Below, piece after piece: positions 51,501 to 63,500 of a stretch of DNA of 64,000 nt. A program made the translations under genes and the position numbers. Origin of the DNA: Mactra quadrangularis (lineage: Eukaryota > Mollusca > Bivalvia > Venerida > Mactridae); assembly GCA_025267735.1 (NCBI GenBank), contig CM046299.1, positions 32,006,887-32,070,886 on the forward strand, in the 5' to 3' direction. Within the stretch, counting starts at the first letter, position 1, and each line of letters opens with the position of its first letter. The notes beneath the pieces were generated by a model. The model had not been told where the DNA came from. It searched no databases and saw only the letters and a program-made list of their open reading frames with translations.

Positions 51501-54500
51501 ACAATATAATTATGTGAAAACACTAATTGATCAAATAAATGATAAGTATTAAAGAGTAAATAAATAAAGCTTTAATACTAACAGAAAATAAAGGAGAATT
51601 ATTAGGAACAGTAGAATGAAAGAGCATTAATAAAACAGAACAAAAAAAAGGAGGATGAATATGAACAGAACAATAAAAGAGCAAAAATTTGAACAGAAGA
51701 ATGAAGGATGTTTGATAAAAACAGAAGAATAAAGGAGCATTTATAATAAAGAATAATTTATAAGTTGAATAAAGAAACATAAATAAGAACATTAGAATAA
51801 GAAGCTTTAGTAATAACAGTAGAATAAAAATTATTTATAAGAACAGTATGATAAAGGATAAGTGAGGAAAAAAATGAGTATGTTAGAACAAGAGCATTAT
51901 AAAGAACAGAACAATAAAAGAGCATAAATAAAAACAGAACAATAAAAGAGCATAAATAAAAACAGAACAATAAAAGAGCATAAATAAAAACAGAACAATA
52001 AAGAGCATAAATAAAAACAGAACAATAAAAGAGCATAAATAAAAACAGAACAATAAAAGAGCATAAATAAAAACAGAACAATAAAAGAGCATAATTAAAA
52101 ACAGAACAATAAAAGAGCATAATTAAAAACAGAACAATAAAAGAGCATAATTAAAAACAGAACAATAAAAGAGCATAATTAAAAACAGAACAATAAAAGA
52201 GCATAATTAAAAACAGAACAATAAAAGAGCATAATTTAAAACAGAACAATAAAAGAGCATAATTAAAAACAGAACAATAAAAGAGCATAATTTAAAACAG
52301 AACAATAAAAGAGCATAATTTAAAACAGAACAATAAAAGAGCATAATTAAAAACAGAACAATAAAAGAGCATAATTTAAAACAGAACAAACAAGAGCATT
52401 GATAACAAGAGAGCCATGATGGCGACTTTATCACTCACCTAAATACATGTACCATTGACATAAAATGTTATGATGAATCAGAGTAAAATTAAAGATGTTT
52501 AAACCAATTTGACAATACAGTGTTCATAAGTTTTTTTTCCATATTTGGGCTGTGTGACTTAGGTTTTGACCCCTGTAACCCATATTCGAACTTAACAAAG
52601 AAATCATAAAAACAAAATAAAAAACCAATTTCTAGGTGTTTAAAAAAAAAGTAGTTAACAAGAGTGCTAACTGTAACTGTATATTCTTTTACTTTTTTAA
52701 ACGTTCTATTTGTCTTTACAATTCTTGTAAATTTCAAATATTAACAAATTAAAGTGTTTGTCATTTTGCTTTCATACCAGACATTTGCCTATGATGCAAG
52801 TACTTCACAGTGCTTAACTGAATGAATGAACAGCTGACTTATAGAGTGCCAACAGAGTTATATGCATTCCTTAAGTGAAGAAATTAACAATTTGATATAA
52901 CTCTCCTAACTGCAAAAAATAGGTAAAAAAGCTCACACTAAAATAAAATGAGGTGATAATAAGGTAAGATTTAAAACAATATAAATAATATAAATATATA
53001 ATATCATAAATAAACTTAATATCAGGAATAAAAATAATTTGCAATAAATTTGAACATACTATGACAATAAAGAAGCAAACTCAGTAAAAAAAACTATAAG
53101 TAAAAAAATGTTTATACAAGTTCTATGTACAATACACAATAACAATGAAAAAAAATGCATACAAAATATCACAAAGACAACCATACATACTTGTCAGAGA
53201 GATAAGGGGGAATAACCATGTCAACATCACTGAAAATTTTACACAAATTAACTTTTAACATTAAAAAGTAATTATATTAATAGCCTTCCAAAAAAATTCA
53301 TGAAGATGTAAGATTTCTAAACTCATGATTGGCAACAGACATCTAAATTACTACAAGAGACAAAAAAACTGAAGCTCATCCACTAAAGGTACTCGACTGA
53401 TTTCAGCACAATGCCATTGGATCTGTCATTTATTTGTAGTAATTCAGTTAAAGTTTCTATTTCAACATTTCAGGGAAATGCAATTTGACAGTAATTCAGT
53501 TAAAAATAGGATGAATACCCTGAAAACATCTTAACTTTAAGAAAACAGTCTAGGAGACTGAACAGAGAAGAAAACACAGGTAGATAAGTGGAAAGTTTGT
53601 CTAAGCTTTGATAGAATTATATTGTATATTATAGTTTTATCAATTATAAACTTGATTTGTAACCTCTATAATTCATAATAATGAACTTGCAACTTTAAAA
53701 CTGTCACACAAAAGTTTTGGTTTGGTAAATTTCTACAAAGAATAATGTAAGGTTTTCACTCTTTAAACTAGTTTCCAAAATATGCATTACCTTTTCAGTC
53801 CATCTATAAACAAGACCAGTTCACAAACAATGACCACGACTATTCTACGTGCAATATTGATTTACAAGTCTGATTAATATGAGTGAAATTTTAAGAACTG
53901 GTATATAATATTTAATATTTAATAATAATTGGTTGAAGTGTTTACACTTGCATGTAAAACCATTTAAATTAAGTATAAAGAATAAAATTATGTATTGGAC
54001 AATCTATTTCAATCTTGTTGGCAAAGTTAAAAGTCTTAACTTTATCCCCCTTAAATGGTTACACAGATAATTATATATAAAGATATTGCACAGAAAACCA
54101 TAGTAACACATTCTATTCTAATGCCACCAATAACTAAGCTGAATTATTCTCCAACTAGTTGAGCTTAAAATATCTGAATATGTAAGTCCTTGGTATAGTT
54201 GTTTGATAAACTCCATTTGTATTTCATAGCATTATGAATTTGTTTAGTCTGGATTTTTTAATATTAGCAGATATGTGTTGTGATGACATTACAAACAACA
54301 TATTACATTTTCAAGCCTACTTTGTACTTAAAACTTTGAATATCTACACTTAACAAAACTTATAAGTATACATGTATATTTGGGCTCGTATCTAAGTAAG
54401 TGCTAGTCCGATTTAAGTCAAATTTCAACAAATATAGTTTAAAGACGGATCTTTATTATTATATTTATTGCATTAGATAAAACAAAAGATTTAACAAGTA

Positions 54501-57500
54501 ATAACAAAAACAATTCACAGGGTGTGAAAATGTCAAAGTAACAAAATAAGGGTTGTGATTTGCGTGACTAAGTGAATGTAGTAAAATGAAAGTGAAATTT
54601 GGGTAAATGTGTCAACGATTCTCTCACTAATAATGAGTGTGGCCTCCATGGCTGCTAGGAACCGTTTGGCATTGCGTTCTTATTGATCTCACATACTGAT
54701 GGAAAAGGTTCTGACATATTCCTGCCCACTCGCGCACAATCCTTCCGAGTGGCTCAGCTAGGGGTTGGGCTGCAACACCACGACATACATGGCAGTTCCA
54801 TTTATTCAATGCATATTATTCTATGTTTAGCTACACATTTCGGCAGTATGCACATCAGCGTGATGTTGTTGTCATGTAGTAATTCTGTTGTCCCTCTTGC
54901 GGTGCGGGCTGGCACACCATCCATTTTATCGTTATACTGTCCACAGGGACTATGTGCAATTTTGATTCAAGCCAGTCACGATTTCCTCGTGCATACTTGT
55001 TAATAAAAAAGTTATACGCAATTGAAATATGTATACGTTTTGTTAAGTGTATAATAATTAGACATTTGCATAATTTTTAATGATTGTTTTAACGTATACT
55101 GTTATTATTCATGTATTATAATTAACTTTATGTACACTCATTAGATAATATACTTAGACAGAGAATACCCATGTCATGTACTGCCATAACATTCTATTAT
55201 AATATAGTTAAATTGAGTCATCCCATACTAACAATAATAAAATCTAACTTCTGTATCATAAGGAACATGGTAAGCACACACACACACACACTGGTTGTTA
55301 ATAGAAGGCATAGTTTTAGCTAGACATAAAACTAATGTCTAGATTAGAGAATTAAGAGTATAAAATAATTTCTAAAATTAAAAGTGTTTCAATCTGCTGA
55401 ATAGATTTCCTGAGTTCATATTGTCCCAATTATAAAGCAGTCAGTGGCCAATGTACATTATTAAGATTTCTTTTTAATCACAATATAACTAGAGCGCATG
55501 GCCAGAAAATGTATTAGTAGCCCAATGGCACACATGCAGCAACCAGTTTATTATTTAGGCATCTAAACTTTCTGTTTTGCTAAATCAAAATTTGGTAAAT
55601 AATGCAGGGCAGATAGCTTACAATGCATTAAAAGCTTATATTCAGACACTATCAGTACATACAAAATACACCACATAAAAGGCAGTAATGTTGAGATTTA
55701 ACACATGGTTAGGTATTGAGAGTTTCTTGATTTGAACCCAACAGGGGCAAGACCAATATTCTTGAGCAAGCAATAAATCAATAATAGCTTTACTTTCACA
55801 AGGAGTGAATAGGCACCTGTAAGAACAGTCAAGGTATTTAACATATTATAAAAGCCATTGGTTTTTTCATCTAGACAACTTCCTGATAATATTTATAGAT
55901 CAAACAGAGAAAACATTGAAACATGATAAGCTTAATAATGAAATAAGCCGCCCGGCTAGCTCAGTTGGTAGCACGCAAGTCTATCGAGAGGTTTGTGAAT
56001 TCGATCCCTGGGTGGGGCATACTTTCGTGGAGCTTGGTCAAGAAATTTTTTCTATGGCCATTCTCCTTCCTACTAATGATTCTTAATTATGTAGGGAAGT
56101 AGTCAGTCACTCAGTAGTGAGCAGGTTGACTGACTGCCATTATATGACCTACACAATATGTTGCTACGGCCGTTAAATCCAACAAAAAAAATATAGAATG
56201 AAACAATTTTTAAAGCGTTTATACAAGCATTTAAACACATGGGTCAGGTTATATATTTAGAAGCATAACTTAGAAGCATAAATAAGCCACATACCAGTAA
56301 TACATTGACCAAAATTAAATGCATTGAAAACATTTAGTACATAGTAACTAAACACCAATCAGTGAACTAGTTTGTTATTCCATTACATTACATTACATTA
56401 TTTAATATTTCAAAGATCTCATCAAGGCTCTTAGTTTCTGACCAAATTATAAAATTACTGGACCAATAATGTAGTCTGCAGTGTTTACATGTTCCTATAG
56501 CTCTACAGACTATACTTGTACATGGATAACAGGCATGAAACACTACTCAAGGAACAAACTTTTAGCAATATCAAATCATTTATTATACAATTTAAATATC
56601 ACTTGGTAAAACCTGAATATGTTTTATGTTTACGCAATGTTACTGCATATGCAAGAATTTAATTTGAGACAATATGTTAAACTTATGATCAAACAACACA
56701 AACATATACAAAAATACAAAGACAATAATAGCAGTAAAATTAAAACACACAAAAATGACTTGTTTATCTGATAAATATGAGTAAAAAATAGTAATGATAT
56801 AATTATGATCTAACTAAAGTTAAATGTTACATGGCTTACTCTCTTTTAGGACATTCATATAAACATTTTAAGACAAATAACAGAAAAATCAAACCATTTC
56901 AAATACAAGGACATATCTAAATTGAAACATTCAGAGTGTCAAATACACAAACAAACATACATAAAACACTCAGTTTATCACATCTTATAATGTAACTTAT
57001 GGGGGCAATTTATTACATAAGGGGTGTTTAACAGTGAATATAAAGTATATGAATACAAACATACACACACTTTTTCCTATCACATATAAAGGTGGTCTCA
57101 CACAGAACATGGTTGGGGACACAGTTCCTATACAGTATACTCGGTTTTACACAGGTTGACTGGTACGAATATTGAGCTCGAACCGTTTCTGGGAATTAGT
57201 TGGTACAAGTTTGACTCAAATGTAACAGGAGCTTGGACAAATAAAGCATGGATACACTCGGTCAAGTATCAAGGTTTGTAAAAATTTGAACACGGTCAAG
57301 TATCAAGGTTTGTAAAAATTTGAACACGATTCCCATACAACTTTTATACAACTGTTTACCTTGGCTTGGCTACATTTATATACAATATTGACATGACTGA
57401 GCTGACTGGTATAGTGGACTTTATGTTCTGTTGTACTAACGTTCTCATACGGTCTTACACGGTCTCTCACAGTATTGCACGATCGCTTATACGATCATAC

Positions 57501-60500
57501 ATGGACATGACATTAGTGCCAGTTTTTTAAAAGTTTCAAAAATGATACTTGGCTTTCATAGATACACTTTAATGGTCTGAGTGTAGCTTGGATCAGAACA
57601 CGGTTGGTTCAGTTGTATACATGTACGGTGGCCAACCATAAGTTGTGTGTTCTGTGTGAGACAGGCTTAAGGTCAAACATTGATACAGACACTCCCTCTG
57701 TCAAATATATGGAATTCAACAAACAGACAAGCAATTTCTCTGTCAAAATTGAAAAGACAAAAACTAGTCTTACCAGCAGTAAAATGTAACTCAGTAGAGC
57801 TGTAGGAAAACATATTTTATAGATTAGGTATTACAACAAAAGGGAAATACTGTGTTTAAGAAACAAAACAATCAGTGAGATTGATAGACAATAAGAATGA
57901 AAGCTTATACAAACCTGGGACATAAATCTTCATCCACTGTTGTAAATGGGAAATAATGAACCAATGTTGGACACTGTTTCCCAGCTCCTAGTGGTATAGT
58001 TTCAACATGACGATAGCGTACCCTGTAACCTTGACTACGTGACCCATCTTGACTAATACAACTAGAGTTATGTTCTGATGATTGAGACCAATTAGATACA
58101 ACACAATCTTGTGGAATGATACAAGTCTGGCTACGTATAAGTTCTGTTTTAGTTGAGCGTATAAAATCAACACAAAATCTGAAATACACAAGTGAAGTTT
58201 GGTTTTAAAGTTTTGTTCTTTAAAGTGGCTGAGTCAGATTTACCTAACAATAGTTTCTATGATACACCTGTACATGTCTGACCCCAAGTAATCTTCTAAA
58301 AGCATTTCCAAAAGCATTGTATAGGTTATATCATGGCCGTCAGTCAATCTACTCACGGTTCCTAGAAATTATCATTAATATTCTACAGTATTTCACAGAC
58401 ACCGACATCATTAACATGCATTGAAAAAACAAACAGAATCCTAAAACTAATATACACTATAACAGTGAATTTTGTATAGATGTTTGTGTCATTTGAAGGT
58501 CCAAACATATCTCTATATTCACTTGTATGATTTATTACAAATTTCTTAGGCTGTTAAGCTCAAAAGAAAGCAAGACATATTCATGTACATATTTACATAT
58601 TACAATCAATCATAAAGACGTAAAATATGAGACATGGGAAAGGTACATTTAAATGTTTTGAACAATAGATGCACACAAATATAAGGTCCATGCAAACACC
58701 AAAATTGTATAAACCAGATGGAAGTGAGAATGACTCACCTTCCCCCTTCTGCACTTGTTAGAGAGTAAGTCTACCACTGAATAATGTGAAGAGTTTAACA
58801 TATCTATGGAAGATTTATAACATCAAATATGGTATATAGTTAATTGTCATAGACTGACTGGTGCTATTAGGCTGTATCAGATATTAGCTCTCATGAGATT
58901 TAAAACTAAGATTACCCCTGGTATCAATAGTTAGTCTGAATTGTAGACTATATTATGTAGGATATATATGAGTAACATGTCATTTTCTGTTGTACAGCAG
59001 CTATCTAAATATTTAACAAGAGCTCCGCTGGGCGGGGCATTATACGCCGTGTGCAGGCCATGCTGTGTTCTATCTCATATGAAGTCCCTGTGACCTTGAC
59101 CAATGACCCCAGATTAGGTCCTATCCTTAACTGGAGGGCTATCCAAAGCAAAGATTTTGAGAACCTAGGTACAGCCATGGTTGAGTTATTACCACCACAA
59201 AGTTAGGCCATACAAAGTTCCAGTGACCTTGACCCTGGGGCCTCAGAACCAAAAATTCTCACCCTTGACCCAAGAGTATTGATACATGTACATAAAATTT
59301 GGTGATCTTAGATAAAGTTGGTTGTTGGACAAGGTTTTTCCTCATGATTTCGTTGTGACTTTGACCTTTCACCCAGGGGCCTAAAACCAAAGGGGCATAT
59401 GCTAGACATTTAGGCTACCTTAAATAAAATTCGGTGAACCTAGGTGCAATCATTATTGAGTAATTGTCCGCAATATGTTTCAATATAAATTAAGTCCCAG
59501 TGACTTTGACTTTTGACCCTGGGGTCTCCAAATCAAAAGGGAACATCCTCTACCAAAGAGCTATCATCACATTACTTCTTGACAAATGGGCTGATCCACA
59601 TAAAATATGTTAACCTAGGTACAATCATTGTTTAGTTATTGTCCGGACAAGGTTTTTCCATATGATGCCCCTGTGACCTTGACCTTTGACCCAGGGGCAT
59701 CAAAACCAAGAGGGAACATCCTTAACACATGGGCTACCCTCACATAAAATTTGGTGAACTAATTTCATGTTACTTATTAAATATAGCATTATTTCCATTG
59801 TTTGCCATTTTGACTTTATTAACATATTGATTGAACATTTGAAGTCACTGCTTGGTAATTTGATACCTTCTGGTTGAAGGTTAAAACTTGACCCAGGGGC
59901 CCCAAAACCAATAGAGAACATCCTTGACACATGGGCTACTCTCACATGAAATTTAGTGAACCTAGGTACAGTCGTTGTTGAGTTATTGTCTGGACAAGGT
60001 TTTTCAATATGATGCCCCTGTGACCTTGACCTTTGACCCAGGAGCCCCAAAAACAATAGGGCATATCCTTGACACAAGGGCTGCTCTCACATAAAATTTG
60101 GTGAACCTAGGTACATTGGTGGTTCAGTTATTGTCCAAACAAGTTTTTCATTGCTTGCCATTTTGACTTTATTAACATATTAATTGAACACTTGAAGTCA
60201 CTGCTTGGTAATTTGATACCTTCTGGTTAAAGGTTTAAACTTAATCCTGTTTCCCCAAAACTGATAAGGCACATCCTTGACACATGGGCTACTCTCACAT
60301 GAAATTTGGTGAACCTAGGTACAGTCATTGTTGAGTTATTACCCGGACAAGGTTTTTCAATATGATGCCCCTGTGACCTTGACCTTTGACCCAGGGGCTC
60401 CAAAACCTTTAGAGCATATCCTTGACACATTGGCTACTCTCACATAAAATTTAGTGAACCTAGGAACATTGGTGCTTCAGTTATTGTCTGGACAAAGTTT

Positions 60501-63500
60501 TTCCATATGATGCCCTCTGTGACTTTGACCTTTGAACCTGGGGCCCAAAAACCTGTAGGGCACATCCTTGACACAAGGGCTACCTACACATTAAATTTGT
60601 GAACCTAGGTACAGTCGTTGTTGAGTTATTGTCCGGACAAGGTTTTTCAATATGATGCCCCTGTGACCTTGACCTTTGACCCAGGAGCCCCAAAACCAAT
60701 AGGGCATATTCTTGACACAAGGGCTACATTCACATAAAATTTGGTGAACCTAGGTACATTGGTGGTTCAGTTATTGTCCAAACAAGTTTTTTATTGCTTG
60801 CCATTTTGACTTTATTAACATATTGATTGAAATTTTAAAGTCACTGCTAGGTAATTTGATATCTTCTGGTTGAAGGTTTAAACTTAACCCTGTTTCCTAA
60901 AAACTAATAAGGCACATCCTTGACACATGGGCTACTCTCACATGAAATTTGGTGAACCTAGGTGCAGTCGTTGTTGAGTTATTACCCGGACAATGTTTTT
61001 CAATATGATGCCCCTGTGACCTTGACCTTTGACCCAGGGGTCCAAATACCAATAGGGCATATCCTTGACACAAGGGCTACTCTCACATAAAATTTGGTGA
61101 ACCTAGGTACATTGGTGGTTCAGTTATTGTCTGGACAAAGTTATTTCATATGATGCCTCTGTGACCATGACCTTTAAACCTGGGACCCCATAAACCTATA
61201 GGGCACATCCTTGACACATGGGCTACCTTCACATAAAATTTTGTGAACCTAGGTACAGTGGTTTTTGGGTTATCGTCCGGATAAGGTTTTTCAATATGAT
61301 GCCCCTGTGACCTTGACCTTTGACCCAAAGGTCCCAAAACCAAAAGGGAACATCCTTGACACATGGGCTACTCTCACATAAAATTTAGTGAACTAGGTAG
61401 ATTGGTTGTTCAGTTATTGTCCGGACAATATTTTTCCCATATGATGCCCGTGTGACCTTGACCTTTGACCCAGGGGCCCCAACACCAATAGGGTACATCT
61501 TTGACACATGGGCTACTCTTACATAAAATTTCGTGAACCTAGATACAGTCATTGTTGAGTAATTGTCCGGACAAGTTTTACCTATTTTAAGTCCCAGTGA
61601 CCTTGACCTTTGACCCTGGGGTCTCAAAATCAATAGGGAACCTCCTCCACCCAAGGGCTATCCACATATAAAACTTGAGGAACCTAGGTACATCCTTTCT
61701 TGAGTTATCATCCGGACAAGCAATTGTCCACGGACGGACAGACGGACAGGTGGACTGACGGCCAGACGGACAGACGGACAACATCATAACATAATACGTC
61801 CGTTTTTTCAAAACGGGCGTATAAAAAAGCATCAAAGATAAGGACTAATGATCTAAAGATCATCTTCTGAGTTATCTATGCAGTGTGTTTGTTTAAGTAA
61901 TAATTCATACAGGATTTTAATTGTCATATGATCTACAATAACAACTTATAACATAAACAAAAATTGTTTCTTGCAGATTTCTCTTATAAGACAACTAATT
62001 GAATGACAATAGTGTATAAAGTAACTACTACTATATTTTCCCTCAACAATTCCAAATTAATCAGTGAGTTTTGATAGTTCGATAGTCTGGCAATAAATTA
62101 GATCAAGTGTAAAAATAATGGTGTAAGAGATGCAGAGCAACTTATTAGGCTCACAGGCTTGTGAAGACATTTTTGACTAAGACATAAAAGGGTTATTGCA
62201 GGCACTGGTTGAATCTTTTCAAAAACTTGGTAACAACAAGTGTTTGTTTACATTCTGAAGATCACATGACTATACTCTGGCATAAGCAGAAATTTCTTAA
62301 GGAACTGTATTTTTGTCATTGACTGATGGATCATATATCCATAGAAATAAAATCATCAGTATATGGAAATTGCTGAGACAGTCAAATATCTATCACCAGA
62401 AACATCTTTATTCTTAAAAAAACTGAAGAATTTGGTGATCTCCATATAAGTACATCTAGTCTTCAATTCTTAGATGAAAATAATTAAGGGTGATTTTTTA
62501 CCCTGTTTTCAACGATTTTTCGTTAAAAAAGGCAGCTACTGTATTGTTCCTAATAAATACCGCCGGGGGCATTACATTTTCCGAAAGAGGGGGCATTTAA
62601 TAGGGGCGAAAAAATTGGCAATTTAGTCCATAACAATTTCATGCATATAACCAAACATAACGATGGTTATAAGTACTGTAGGGCTTCATAATTGAGTAAA
62701 CATGATAGTGCGTACGTGACTATCTTAATGTATTTCGCTGATGTCATTGCGGTGTGATGTCATATACCTCGTCGATCGACAGTGTTAACTGTTATTAAGT
62801 GTTATTTTTAATGCCCTAAATAGTTAAGGAGATTGTTTCAATGTATGTCGGTTTCCTTTGATCTTTGTGCTACGTCTAAATTTTACTGTCGGAGCATCTC
62901 TTTGATGACGTTGCTTAAACTGTAAGCGACCGTGATCAAAGACATTACTGACATAGTATTTATTATATTACCGAAGTACTTATCTTTAAGGAAGACAGCG
63001 TCTCATATCGATTTTTTTGACACAAGCATAGTTAGTTACCAAGTACAATTACCATATCGTATTTAATTTTATAATGCCCCTTTTAAAATTTAAACTTTTA
63101 AACGATCCTGTTGTGAAGATTTTTTTGTGCGTCCAATGTGTTGTAATTAAAACCCTGTTGGTTTTCTAAGTACTAACGTCCAATGTGTTGTAATTAAAAC
63201 CCTGTTGGTTTCTAAGTATTAAGTATGGATTAGTAATTGAGTTAAATTTAAGTTTTGCATAACAGACTTTTTTTAGAAAGAGGGGGGACGATTATTAGAG
63301 CGGGGTGTTTAATAGGAACAATACAGTATATATCAAATCAGGAAGGGTTGGTACTTAAGTTTTTAACGAATACAATGCAGATACCCGAATACAAAACTGC
63401 CTGATTTGATATTGACGTTCAAGAAAAATTAGGACTGAAGAAAGTACCTGTAAACGATATACTTACTTAAATAATACTTCATTACCATAGGTATCTATAC

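Larger units (their letters stand above)
50007..57914 (-). other. 7.9-kb intron between exons 2 and 3
   Basis: It holds an ACAAG element (50916), a 28-bp minisatellite, a truncated ACAAG element (52405), a Tc1 relic (54347), a short CA microsatellite (55276-55290), a SINE (55947) and a TAA-flanked element (57090). I see nothing definable in 50020-50900, 52700-54340, 55060-55940 and 56200-57080. Confidence 0.75.
58179..63466 (-). other. 5.3-kb intron between exons 1 and 2
   Basis: It holds a SINE tail fragment (58316), the second large pearl-like element (59016) and a TA-flanked element (62539). About 58375-59010 and 61835-62530 show nothing I can name. Confidence 0.78.

Noticed and set aside
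51523..52434. Hydrophobic minus-strand frames resembling membrane proteins (repeating CSFIVLFL)
   Set aside because: They are translations of the 28-bp minisatellite.
54683..55003. Plus-strand 106-codon frame
   Set aside because: It is antisense to the Tc1 transposase remnant, whose conserved C-terminus reads on the minus strand.
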